Position numbers and translations under genes: made by a program. The notes beneath the pieces are model-generated. The model was not told the origin of the DNA, made no database searches, and was given only the letters and a program-made list of their open reading frames with translations. Positions 48,451-60,602 of a stretch of 64,000 nucleotides of DNA are shown here, piece after piece. Source of the stretch: Amphirosellinia nigrospora (Eukaryota; Ascomycota; Sordariomycetes; Xylariales; Xylariaceae); NCBI GenBank assembly GCA_004123355.1, contig SCHM01000002.1, positions 9,645,569 to 9,709,568 on the forward strand. The letters are read 5' to 3'. Positions within the stretch are counted from its first letter, which is position 1. Each line of letters opens with the position of its first letter.

Positions 48451-50690
48451 TTACTCGGTGGTAGTGTTCTCTTCGAACACAACAAGAACTGTGCCAGCTT
48501 TGCATTTATCCTAAAATAGAAGTTAGCCGGTTTATCAATGTTGAAACGTAGACGACTACCTACGCCCTCTTTGTGAGCTAATCGCTTGATCACACCGTCC
48601 TGCGGGGATCGAATGACTGTCTCCATCTTCATTGACTCGATTCTAATTATCGTTAGCGACCTCTGTAGCTGGTGGGGAAATGGCCAAACTTACACCACGA
48701 GAGGGGCACCCTTGACCACTGTGTCGCCCTCCTTCACCTCGTTTTTTAGAATCTTACATGGCATTGGGGCCGCAACAGACGCGGTGGCCTCCTTTAGACC
48801 GAGAGCCTTCTCATACCATGTTGGTGGCATTAGAGATAATTCAGTCTTACCCCATGTTGGAAGACGGTGATCTTATTGTCGTTGTTCGGATCTTGGACCA
48901 CAATCGTCTCAACTCTTGTTTCCGGGAAGAACGTTGTCAGCGATGTTTTCGAGGGGTGTGAGACCGGCGAAGACACGATGTTCTCAATATATTCGGTCTC
49001 TTCGCCTTTGCGAGTGATGTTGGCGTCGAAAAGTTGGTTACCCTTCTGGGATATCCGAACCTCGACTACTTCTCCCTCTTTCTCATTCAGCACATCCAAT
49101 GATTTGAAGAAATACACCCTCTCCCGCCATTGCTGCCGAATCCTAGGGATCCTCCATGAGGCGAACTGACCGGGATAGGTGTTGACGCTGAGATACCGAG
49201 TGCCGCTTGCACATATACCTCAGACTTGATTGTTATAGGGTCAAACAGCTCTGATTTCCATTTCTCGATGAAACCTGTCTCGACGTCACCTTCGATGAAG
49301 GCGGGGGATTTGCAGAGGCGCTTCAAGAACTCTATGTTGGTGCTCAAGCCAACGACTTCATAATTCCGCAGAGCCAGCTCCATCTTCCGTATCGCTGTCT
49401 CCCGGTCATCACCGCGAACGATCAGTTTCGCAATCATTCCGTCGTAAGCCTCTGAGACTGTGTCGCCTTCCACAAACCCCGCATCTATCCGAATATCCTC
49501 GTCAGTTTTCGGTGTGGTGAGGTGAACAAGCTTTCCAGAATCTGGCAGGAACCCCTTTTCGGGGCTTTCTGCGTATATCCTGGCCTCGATTGCGGCGCCT
49601 CGCTCTTTTATCCTCTCCACGATTTCCTTTTGTGTCAATGGGAGCTTTTCGCCAGCAGCAACCCGGAACTGCCATTCTACCAAGTCGGTCCCCGTGACCA
49701 TCTCACTCACCGGGTGTTCGACCTGTAGACGAGTGTTCATCTCATAAAGTAGAACTCGCCCGAATCCTTGTCGAGGATGAATTCCACAGTACCAGCTCCA
49801 ACATACCCCACGGCCAGAGCCGCCGTTCGAGCCTTGTCCCATAAGTCTAGTCTCGTTACGTCGTCTAGATCCGGGGCTGGTGACTCTTCTAGAATCTTCT
49901 GATGCCTCCTCTGAATGCTGCAATCTCGTTCGCCGAGTGCCACGCAGTTGCCATGTTTGTCAGCGAAGACCTGTACCTCGACATGTCTCGGCCGTATGAT
50001 ATATTTCTCGACAAGCATAACCTCACCACCTTCGCCGAAAGAGGCTCTCGCCTCAGCTCTCGCGCTCTTTAATTGCTGTAAGAATTCACCTTCTTCCAAC
50101 ACAATACGCATACCTTTGCCACCACCACCCTTGACGCTCTTCAGCAGGACGGGAAATTTGATGTCCTTGGCATGGTTAAGTAGTTCCGTTTCTCCCTGCT
50201 CGGACCCGTGATACCAGGGACGCACGGTACCCCGGCCTTCGTCATGATTTCCTTGCTCCGTGCTTTGTCTCCCATGTCAGCCATCGCCTGGGCAGGCGGG
50301 CCGACGAAAACAATCCCCTCTTCCTCGCACCTCCTCGCGAAAGCGGAATTCTCTGACAAGAAACCATAGCCAGGGTGCAATGCCTTGAATGCCATGCTGC
50401 TTGGCCAATCTGACTATCCGCTCGCCGTCCAGATACCCATTGGCGGCTCCCAGGCCGATGGAATGTGATGAGCATGCCGCATGTTGTGAGGAGGCATCTG
50501 GGTCTGTGTATAACGTAGTGGTCTGGATGCCCAAGCGCTTTGCTGTCTTGTTGATCCGCAGGGCAATCTCTCCACGGTTCGCTATGAGAAGTGAGGTGAT
50601 GGGGGCGATCTGGGGTTGAGCCGCCACGCTAGTTGATACATGGCGGGGGAACACGCGCCGCTGAAGATATCTAGGTTTAATTGACCGCAT
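48451..50690 (-). CDS. 3-methylcrotonyl-CoA carboxylase, biotin-containing alpha subunit (mitochondrial), with about five frameshifts
   Basis: Carboxylates biotin and, with the beta subunit, converts 3-methylcrotonyl-CoA to 3-methylglutaconyl-CoA in leucine breakdown in the mitochondrial matrix. The ATG at 50690 opens an Arg-rich presequence ([17 protein letters not shown]). Blocks: [32 protein letters not shown]; the Gly-rich ATP-grasp loop [44 protein letters not shown]; and at the C-terminus [12 protein letters not shown] with the biotinylated Lys. Exons are 48694-50690, 48564-48642 and 48451-48510; introns are 48643-48693 and 48511-48563. Frame shifts fall near 50382-50384 (one extra G), 50211-50214, 49741-49742, 49110-49150 and 48840-48855. 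One added T at the second and one added G at the third restore GYHGSEQGE and FMEMN. Confidence 0.9.
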
Positions 50691-52620
50691 GGCGGATGAT
50701 GGTGATGATGGTAGGGAGTGGGAGGACAGGATTGATACCGTGAAACCAGTCAATGGCCTATTCCTTGGTTATAACTCGGAAGGGGAGATATAAAAGACAA
50801 GATCACTGGGAGGTCAGCTGGTGCATTCCTCGGTGTAAAAGCAGAATGCCGCGACTAAGCGACCAACGCAGCCGGTCAAAGCCGCGGTATACGCTAGTTG
50901 GAAATGGCCCTAGCTCCATTCCCCAAGATTCCGTGGGGATGCCAAGACCTGCGTCATTATACATGAAGTATGGTTAGTACCTATTTTCAAGTTGAAATTG
51001 TAGTCAATTTTTAAGCCTCATGGGGATTCGTTACATAGCTAAAGCACCTATCACATTTCGTAAACGTGTAGATTAGGTAGGTACTTACCTACATGTAAGC
51101 GGCTTGAAGTAATTAGCCTTGTCACACAATGCGGCTTCAATTGAATCAAGTCTCAATGGCTTATTAGAGTACGGAGTACTAAAAGTCTTCAACAGAAAAG
51201 GAGTAAAACGCTATACTTAAATTGGTCCGAGAGACCAATTCGACGAAGGTGCTACAATTGGGTAAATCGGCCTAATTTAGCTGAAATATTAGACCTTGGA
51301 TACCTCTGTAGTAGAAACTCTATTTGCGCTAGGACCCAGTCTGGTGAGGTGTTATATCAGCCGAGTTGCCAGGTCTTTTACATTCCCATCTATTCAAGAG
51401 CCTGCTTACAAAATAGGTAGAAATAGTTAGTTCAGGAGACAGGATATAGACTTGTCCCATCAAGTTATTCACGACTAAAAGTAATTGACCTAGTAGTATG
51501 TGCAGACGGCGATACTTTGCTAAGAGCCTTGTCAAACTTGATTCTTTACGTGTAGGTGTCTCTCTAATATAGTAACAGCTAATATATGTCTCACATCTCC
51601 TCGCAAGCAGCTGCGGCGACAAGAGCCCAGAATATATTATTACAGAACCACATCTCATCCAGGGTGCTGCAACAAGGGCTTGGAAGAGATCAAATTATGA
51701 TCATTGACGATGAAGCCAAGGGTGTCATGAAGATTTTCAGCGCCTATTTACTTCCATATCCTCGAGTCTAACTTGTCTCAGCCCTCGTATTCCGAGCCCA
51801 TGATCTGGATCCGTGCAACACATGCCTAGCACCAAGATCGCCCTGTTAGCAGGGCTGAGACTATACTACTTGATGACCTATCCTATGAGAAGTAGGATGT
51901 ATATAAGGTTGAACAAAGATTGAGAAATTCGACTCTGATTTACAGGGAATAAAAGCAACAACTAAAGACAATATCTAAAAACAAAAAAAATGCAAAGCAA
52001 CTTGATCGAAATCGAACTGCCGCACTAAAAGAATCTCAGGGCTTAAGCTACACTCAACATCCCTAGACCGGAAAGCCCTTGAATGCCTATGGCCCTGCCT
52101 CTGACACAAGGGTTTGTCCTGCCGACTACTTTACCACTCGACCATAGAGGTCGTACTTGGGAACGTCTGTTGAAGTACTGCGCACATATCGATGTTTATA
52201 TCCTTCTACGCTATCCTTACTTTAATGGGCCCAGGACGGCCATGATCACGGTTCCATCTACTCTTACTCCAACCATAGTCTCATTTTCCTCATAGAAAAG
52301 GGGCTGGACTCAAAAGTTCCGAGCACGTTGCTTAAAATTAAAGTTCATACCGGCTGATAATGACTATAGGACATGAAAATAAAATAGCAGATTGGTAAAA
52401 AAAACCAGGTATATGTGCCATCACCCCGGCAGACCAAATAAACCAATCAAATATCCTGAAAAGCACGCCTTGTAAACTGACTGTTAGACCTATTCGACCG
52501 AACTCCATGGTATCTCATAGCCCCCAAAGCCCAGAATCCATAAACCGTTAACCTCCTCACGCCTATACATATATAGATAACCCGGCTTCCTTCATAACAT
52601 CACCGCTTTTCCGGCGTCAT
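50691..52620. other. Intergenic stretch upstream of MCC alpha
   Basis: About 1.9 kb without a supportable gene. The proximal part must hold the MCC alpha promoter. TAGGTA motifs occur at 51070-51095. A tRNA-like segment is noted at 52066-52152. Confidence 0.5.
52066..52152 (-). other. tRNA-like segment (probable degenerate class II tRNA or chance)
   Basis: On the minus strand the 87-nt segment starts GACCTCTATGGTCGAGTGGT, close to the acceptor and D-arm/A-box of Leu or Ser tRNAs, and ends CCGGTC. Only four acceptor pairs form (GACC/GGTC), no GGTTCGA-type B box is present and no proper anticodon loop is evident. It is unlikely to be a working tRNA. Confidence 0.2.
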
Positions 52621-55301
52621 TCATCCCCCCGAGTAAGAATTATGCCTCGTATCCGCGCCGCCCCTGATCCCCAGGAGCTCGTCACGGAGGTCTCCGGTGT
52701 ATTTATTTCTGTCACCGTTGACCAACGACTTATCCTCGACTAGCAAGAGCTGGCCATGTCTGAACTTCTCTCGTGGAGGGACGGCGGCGCCCGCGACACT
52801 CGGCGCAACGCCATTCCCATCATCATCCGAGGCCCTCGCCGTGGCCGGAGTCCCGTCCACCTCCACAATGCCCATGTGGTGAGGCGTCACCGGGTTCTTT
52901 CCCGTCCCGAGCCCTCGGATACCCTCGCAGAGACGCTTCTCGTTGCGCAAGTAACTTCGGTAGAAGCGCTTGTTAATCAGCGCGGCGGCGCGCAAGTCTC
53001 GAGGGTTATCTAAAAGGCTCATGATCTTGAAGAAGCACACGTCGTCGTCGTCGTCGTCGTTGTCATCATCATCATCATGAAAGCTACTACCCCTAAATGA
53101 CGCAAGAGGACTGCTGCGATAGTCGTGGTAGTAATCTCCGGGCGCATTCCTCTGTCGCGCGGCAATCTCAAACAGCTGCTCACGCGTCCCGGGGAATCGG
53201 GCACCGCTGTGACTTTGCGTGCTATGTCGTGGGCTCCTATTCTTCGACAAGGCCCAGCCGCTCTTGCCCGACACCTCGAACAGTGTCAGTCCCGGCACAC
53301 TCTCGTGGATGTCCTTGATGGCGGCTCGGAACGCCGGTGCAAAGTCGCAGATCCCCCCGTGGCCTTGCGGCGGGCCCGTGATCTGGCTAAGGCGACTAAT
53401 GATTTCCAGCAGGCTCTGAGATTGTGGCGGTACCGGAGTGTGGAACAATACTGGGACGATAGGATGGCGGGGAGCAGCCCTAGATCGGTGAGGCTTTTCA
53501 TATACCAGCCTAGGTTTTGTGCGTCACAGAGGGGGTCCCGTCTTGGGCAGCGCATCCCATTCGACGGGTTTGTGTGGCTGTTATTGCTGTTGGAGGTTGG
53601 ATTTGCGTGTGGATTAGGGCAAAGAAACTCGTTCAATGTTTCCCTGCATTGATTGTACACTTGTTCGATCTGAATTGTCGAAGTTAACTTGCGGGAAATC
53701 CCCCCAATGTTCCATCAACGAGCGGGTAAACATACCTTTGCATCGCGTACCGCCTTGATCTTTTCCTCGACTTTGTGAGGCCAGCATAGCTTGCGCTGCA
53801 CGTAGTCTGGGGCCGGCATGTTCAAAATGATGATCCGTGATAGGCGAGAAAAGTTGTCCGCGAGCCCGAAAACATAAGAGATGAGCAAGACCTCAGCGAG
53901 CATATCATCAGTTGCCTTGTCCTGCCAGTATGGCAGCCACATGTGCTCAGCGAATAGTTCTAGCGGCGACGTGCATCGATACCGGAGACATGCTTCCGCG
54001 ATGGCAACAAACTGCTGGAACTGGACCTCTCTGGGCACTCTATCATTGTGGTTGTGGGCTGCGTGTAGCAAGATCTCGAGAGATCGTTCGGCGTTGAGTT
54101 CAGTTTGGGGCATGTGATATCGCATTACTGAAGAGCCGTCATTACAGGTATAGCGATCCGGCGGTGGTGGGAGACTGCGTTGAATATCATCGTCCAACTC
54201 GGCGCGGAAGTGTGCGTTGAACATGTGACCGAAGATCGGTGACGGCGTTTCTTTCAAGCAATGGGACGATACGTGGAACCGATAGACAGGATAATTTTCG
54301 TCCTCTACATTGGCAAACTCCAGCATAACGTCGCCTGTAGGGGATATACGACGCTCGATGATGGTCCTACTTTGTGGTATGGCCGAGGTACCGAGAAGCG
54401 CCTTCACCTTGGCCAAATCTTTCTTGATCTCATCATAGTTACGGAAACGGATATCATATTTGGGGAAGTAACTCAGATCCGCAGACATCATTTTGGAGAC
54501 ACTCGTATTGCGCATGTGGTATATGGTTTGATGACGGGCAATTTTGTCGGTGCATAATCTTTCGAAGCCCTTGGGACTTGCGTCCTTTTCGTACTCATTA
54601 TATGTCTCCTCTAGAGAGGTCCGCAACGTACCAGCAAGGAGCTCGATAGTAGCCTCCCATTCGCGGACTGCCTTCTGGGATTGTTCACCGTGAGAAATAG
54701 GGCGTAAGGAGGGATCGACCCGACTACCAGAGCTCTGCGTTGAAGAGCTTGAGTCTATAGTCACCAGGTTCAAGTTTTCGAAATGTAGGTCCCTCTGGTT
54801 TTCAGACCTGGGTGGCATGATGGTGGTAGGGCTGATCGCTGACGATTCCCTTCGTTGGGACGGTGGAGTCATTAGTGTCTTGCAGCATTCAAAACATTTC
54901 TCTCTATATTTGATGTAGTCATTCCAAGCTGAGTCGACATGGTTGACGCTCTTCGCCGCGGTCCTAATCTTCAATGTGTACTTATGCAATTGCTGTAGAT
55001 CGTTGGCTACGATGGGGTCGGTAAACGAAGGTAGACTACCGGGAAAGGTATTCGCGTCGGAGTGCGATGGCTTTTTACTAGTCTATAAGAATGGATATCT
55101 TTGTCAATATTGGGGTCATCTAAGACTACCGAGGCAAGGTTGCCTGGGCTGTCGCGGCTTAACTAGACTCACTGTAAAAGCTGCAAGAGTCCATCTTTTC
55201 CCTTCTTTAAATGTAGAAGGTATATCAGACGTACTGCGACGGCTTCTTTTGCTGGAGCCGGATGCGCTGTCGTTACCGGACCGGTGAGGCGAAGACAGCA
55301 T
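52621..55301 (-). CDS. Fungal protein with a BTB/POZ-like segment and a possible C-terminal F-box-like segment
   Basis: Three exons fit in frame: 55173-55301 (43 codons), 53736-55082 (449 codons) and 52621-53669. Introns are 55083-55172 (GTGAGT...TTATAG) and 53670-53735 (GTATGT...TTCAG, branch AGTTAAC). The start is ATG at 55301, followed by a Ser/Arg-rich leader. The middle reads YPVYRFHVSSHCLKE, SPIFGHMFN, then LEILLHAAHN, FVAIAEACLRYRC and LLISYVFGLAD. This is the order expected of a BTB/POZ fold with helical follow-on, used for protein-protein contacts and cullin-3 adaptors. Near the C-terminus an Asp-rich run (53056-53081) precedes FFKIMSLLDNPRDLRAAALI and NKRFYRSYL, which looks F-box-like. 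One frame change is needed near 53445-53465. Total length would be about 840 residues. The function is unknown. Confidence 0.7.
53038..53081 (-). repeat. GAC/GAT trinucleotide repeat encoding an Asp run
   Basis: Plus-strand GTC repeats followed by ATC repeats encode poly-Asp in the BTB-like protein. Length changes by whole units would keep the frame. Confidence 0.8.
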
Positions 55302-56631
55302 GATGGGAACTCTGCTACGGCAGTGTCGTGGTGAGTTTCAAACCGAAGCGCCGCTGTTGGTGTTGGTGCTGATCATCGCAACTGCAGCCTTTAGGTAGTG
55401 ATGGGATAAGGATCAAGTGCGACAATACTGTATCATGTCACCCGTTGCCTTACGAATAGGTAATCTTAACATCGGGTACGTATTGACGAGCCTGATGTGA
55501 GAAGAGGCTGCATCTACCCGGGTAGGTAGGCTTCAGCCCATGTCTCTCTTGATGTCATCCTACTGGGCCGCCCTCTGCGACAGAAGGCTGCCTTACCATC
55601 TCTATGTGCCTAGTCCTACACACGACTCCGGTGGCATTGCCCCTTTTGGGTGACTGTGCCAGCAAATCTGACTTGCAGCTGAGATGGGATGGCGGGGTCC
55701 ATATCGTCTGTGAGATTTCCCCAAGCTGAAGGCCCTTGGGGGCCAATTACGTGAATGTGGCGTCTGACCCTTGCGATCGAACATCGGTATTCTCCTTCCA
55801 GTGCTCCCTAGGCACTACTAGTATATAGATGATTAGTTCAATTTTGTCTTTATTTCTTTTCATTCCTATACTGTCGTGTGTCTATTGAGCGTCTATGTTC
55901 GCCGCCATGAACCGTGAGCCAACCGTTCGTCTTCTTAACCCTTTTAGGGCTGGTAAATCCACAGCGCCGATGTCACTTTGACTGGTTTTGCCTATCCATG
56001 AAAATGCCCTGATCCTTTCGAAATATTAACATGCCCACAAACATACAATGGTATATAATATGTAAACTGTAAGCACCGAGTAGTTGCTCTCTCCACGCGG
56101 CTTGTACAACACTAAAAATAGCTGCCAACTCTTGACTCTGTCTAAACTGTATATCTCATGCCTACGAGCTCAAATTCGAAGCAATGCTGGCTTAACTGGC
56201 TACCAAAAGGTAGCGGAGCCTAGGTAGTGTCGATCATTCGCTTATTTGCTTTAGGGTTCGTATCGACCACTAAGAGCGTCTTGACAACGCCTCTGTCACT
56301 CATGTGTTCGTATTTCCGAGTACCGCATGTTCCTAAGGGAGAGAACGTCACGTAGCAAAAATTGCCGCAGTGCCACTGGCGTGGATTCTGAAATTTTCAC
56401 TTGCGTATTGAGACCGTCGGCTAATTCGAATACGTCTTCAGCCCAGCGAGGTGATCCGCGCGTGTGGCTGTCAAGTAATCAGGTTCCGGACCATGTCCAA
56501 TACAGCCCCGTTATTTGAACTCGGATCAAGTCGTGAACGAGAAGCCTGCCAGCGTCCACCATCGGCAGTTATATCCAAGAAATGGATACGGACCGTCATT
56601 GCTGGCTACGCCTGGATGGGATATGAATTAA
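55302..56631. other. Intergenic interval between two minus-strand genes
   Basis: Contains the upstream region of the BTB-like gene and the 3' flank of the nucleotidyltransferase gene. No further gene is seen. Confidence 0.5.
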
Positions 56632-59600
56632 TTAGCCGCCCTTCCTATCCGCATCATTCTTTGGTGGTTGTTCGCTCTGAGAGGAGACATCGCTACGCCC
56701 TTTCAGGTCATTTACCCTTTTCCTCCCCCGAGGTTTTTGCCACCCATTATTCGGCGTAGGATTATCGCTTTCACTCCTTACACCCCGTATATGGCCCGTT
56801 TCCTTCATTAATCCATTGATCCTAGGGTTGGAATGCGAGGGTCCTTCGGCCTCTGTGGTTACGGACTCAACCGAAGATTTCGGGTGAAACCGGCTGGATT
56901 CCGATGCGCCTTCACGTCGCCTCTGAGTTGGATGTGCGGCACGACTGGAATTTTCAGTCGTGGGTAGCTCTAGCTTGCGAGTAAAATTAGGAGAAGGGCT
57001 TTTTGTCTCGTAGACAGGCGACAAGTGATGCAGGTCATTTCCTTGTAAGCTGTTCTCAGTGGCCAAGTCTAACTGTGCAATCAGAGGACTAGGAATTTGT
57101 CGTGGAAACCGTTGAAGGGCAGCCGGCAACCTTGCCGATGGGCCGCGTGACCGGGGACCATTCCTGCTGGCCGGGGCAACATGAAAAACACCATTCGAAT
57201 TCAAAGCCAGGGCATCATTTGTGTAATGAGGCCCTATATGAGGCGGCGTCACGAGACCGGAAGTAGACCAGAACCACTGGAACCATTGACGACCACAGGT
57301 CGTCCAGACACGGGCGAGTTGGTTTTTGGCGGGGCGATAGACTGGTCTAACTAGAAACGGGCTGTGAAGTGGTGGAGCTGGAATCCTGATGTATATGCAG
57401 TGGATTGTCGTACCCGGCCATATTAGGTGCAACCATAGTCTCATTATACCAAGCTTGCCTCGGCGAATTGTTGACCAGCGGCCTAGTAGATCCATTGACA
57501 ACTAGAGGTACGGTTTCGCGAGTCAGGTGTTTTGGCGAAGGAACGGCTCCGGTAAGCGCTGCAGAGCTATTACTCTTTGGAAAAGATGTCTCTCGACCAT
57601 TAGGGGAGGAGGATCGTGATGTCATCGATGTGGTGTCAGGCACAAGGTGTGCAAATTCGTCAGAAAGATGACGCTGGGCAGGGCTCCCTGATTGTGGACC
57701 AATATCCAAAAGCAGGCATCCATTAGTTGCGCCGCTTGTTCTCCGGGGACTCGATGGTTCGTATAGTAGCTACTGCTCTTCCCGTCATCAGGAGAATCGG
57801 CAACTAAGCTATCATGCTCATTATCATTACTCTCATCGGAATAAAGCTTGGAATGGAACGCCATTGACATGAGAGCCGGAACACTGGTGAAGCCATTTGA
57901 CATCTGACTAGGGATTCCGCCAGCGATTCCAGGAATTCCAAAGTTTTGAACCGGCGGCACGGCATTCATTGGCCTCGAAGCTGGCTGGGAATGAGACCTT
58001 ATAGTGCTTCCCGATACCCCATGACTGGCTTCACTCGCCGCAGTGGATCGATGAGAAGACCGCCGATAATCTGCGCCAGGCATATTAGACGGCATGGAAG
58101 GGTAGGCAGCAAGCCCATAGAATGCTTGTGCCTGTTGCATAGGCATTTGATAGTAATACATCTCTGGACGCGTCTCAGGACGGATAGGGGCACTCAGTGG
58201 TGGGGTATCAAATGAATTCGTCCTAGAACGTTCGGCAGAAGACTGAGACTGCGGTGCAGTGCCTTGCATTCTCTGGGCATGTTGTAAAGCTTGCTGTTGG
58301 GCAAAGGCTTGCGACTGAGTATACTGCAGAAATCTTAAGTTGTTTTCCTGAAGCTGCAATGCCGAAATCTGCGCGACGAGTTCTGGTGGCTGCATGTACA
58401 TAGCACTAGCATCCTGCGCCCCGAGAGCCATAGCATAGGCCGCCGGAATATACATCGGGTTGGCGGGGTTTTCAAACGCCACACCGGACGATGCCCTCCG
58501 ATTGCCGTTATTATTATTGTTATGGTTACCGTTATTCCGATTTTGGTGTCGACCCCCATTCCGATAACCTCCGCTTCGACCCTGACGAGACGGCTGCTGC
58601 TGAGATGCACTTCTTAGGAGTACGGGACGTGAAACCTGTGGTGGCTTCTGGAATATTCTTTCTTCCTCCTTGGGGTATTCGTATTGCTCGCAACATTCCT
58701 TCAAGTTTCCTTGAGCAATGAAATCAAAAGCGCGACGCAACTCAAGATGTATACCACGAAAAGCGGTGTCATCCGCTGTATTGCCTAGATTGCGATTAAT
58801 GTTGAAGGGCTCCTCGACGCAAAGCTGATTGTTCAGAGCTAGATGCCACTTCTTGTCATGTTTTGTAATTAATTTGCCCAATCTCACAGAAAGCACGTTG
58901 CTAGAGTAGTCGAATTCATAGGCGAAAAACCGAAAAAAATCGAAGATCAGCTCACCCAGACTGGACTCGTTCTTTTCTCCAAATCCTTGCAATTTGTCTA
59001 CGTCATCAGCAAATGATGCGATTTCACCGTCTTCCCGAGGCAACTTCTCGTGGGGCCGTTGGTGAAGAGCAGGGAGGACAGGAGGCTGTCGAAGTTGCAA
59101 GAATGCGATAATCATACATATCCAGGTGTATGAACTCAAAGTTCCACCGAATGCTGCCAGGTCTCTATTAGCCACGAAATAGTCAAGCCAAAAAATCAAC
59201 TAACCGGCGTCGTTCAGTATCCTCTGCCGTGTCCAGTATTTGATTATCATCGCCAGAGGCCGCACTCGCTTGTCAATATGTACGTAGGTCTTGATCATAC
59301 GGGTATTCTCCAGTGCCAATGTGTTATTGACGTTCATGTCGCAGCTGAGCTCTAGTTCTGGGTCCCATATTTTAACAATGGGTACCTTGGCCGAGGAAAC
59401 GCAAACAACCCTTTCCATTCCATCTATCCGATAAGTAAGCAATGTGACGGTAGTTGTAGGATAATCATAACAGTAGCATACGTTTTGCTAGTAGGTCCGC
59501 AAGCATGCAAACGCCCTCGAGTTCTTTCCAAGGTGTTACAATGCAAATATCCACTACCGATAGTTAGCGTCACCGTAAGCAATTTGGATAAAAGCGTAGA

Positions 59601-60602
59601 ACTATACCGTCAGAATCATCCGAGCATAAAAGGTTTCCTGATGACCCAAACAGTTGTACGCGGATATCGTGACCGGGCCACGTGTTATTCAAGAGTTTCT
59701 CTAGTTTCTGGACAAGTTTCTGTCGTTTCGTTTCCACGGCCTCCGTCGGCTGTAACCGATCATATAGCTCGCGCATATCTGTGGTAAGTTTCCTTTCATC
59801 ATCTTTAGATAGCTTGTTTTGCACACTATCCAAGTTCTAGCTTTTCTAACGGATCAGCCCCAATATTGTACGGTATCCTCCGTTTCGAAAATTTGGCGGC
59901 AGCAGTTTCATATTTACATCCGCCGCCTCGTGGCGGCAACGGTCGTAGTGACGGCAACACACTATTTGTCTCAGAATAAACTGACCGGGGAGAGTGGCTC
60001 TGGTTCGGGCCCGGAGAGGGTTCCCTGGATTCGAAGGAAAATTTGCGGGCATGCTGATGAGGGGTAGACGGAAGCTCGAGCAAGTGCGATGAAGGAACTG
60101 ACGTTCTTGGCTTTGGGGGAAGACCATGAGTTACATCAGGTTTCTTGGGTGGCATTTTGGAGTTGGCGACCTTGCCTGTTATAAGCACGCGGTCGGCTTT
60201 GGTGTTGCTCTGGGTGCTCCTATTCCCATGGCAATTCTGGGAGCTCTGTCTGGCGCGAGACTCCTTATTCGACACTTTAGACAATGATCGAGACCGAGCA
60301 CCGGCGTGGGCTGGCTGTGACGAGAGTATAGGAGGTAGGGGAGGCGCCTGCAAGCCACCACCTCGGCCGGGAGCAATAAGTTTGTTGTACTGAAGGAGTT
60401 TGGCCTGGTACAGAGACGACTGCTGCGGAAATAAGATTGGAACCAGATCCAGGTGCGTAGCGCACTGGGCAGGGGCGAGCTCGGACGAATTGACTGCTTG
60501 CAATGTACTGAGTCGGGGCACAGCTGGACTGGAGATAGACCGGGTCCAGATTTGAGCCGGATAAAGATGTTTAGAGTCCGCCGCTACAGGCTGGCCGTCC
60601 AT
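56632..60602 (-). CDS. Cid1-type non-canonical poly(A)/poly(U) polymerase (nucleotidyltransferase), with several frameshifts
   Basis: Adds nucleotides to RNA 3' ends. Exons: 59608-60602, 59482-59553 (72 nt), 59205-59423 (219 nt) and 56632-59153. Introns are 59554-59607, 59424-59481 and 59154-59204; the internal exon lengths fit their phases exactly. The N-terminal 250 residues are Ser/Pro-rich. The catalytic core has VQLFGSSGNLLCSDDSD joined across the first intron to VDICIVTPWKELEG, giving the G-S and D-x-D signature. VPIVKIWDPELELSCDMNVN supplies the third acidic site. PLAMIIKYWTRQR, GGTLSSYTWICMIIAFLQLR and a PAP-associated region (ESSLGELIFDFFRFFAYEF) follow. A long Gln/Asn-rich C-terminal region ends in KPRGRKRVNDLKGR. 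Frame changes lie near 59822-59828, 57690-57720, 57340-57360 and 57249-57272. The ATG at 60602 is the first in frame. Substrate RNAs are unknown. Confidence 0.85.
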
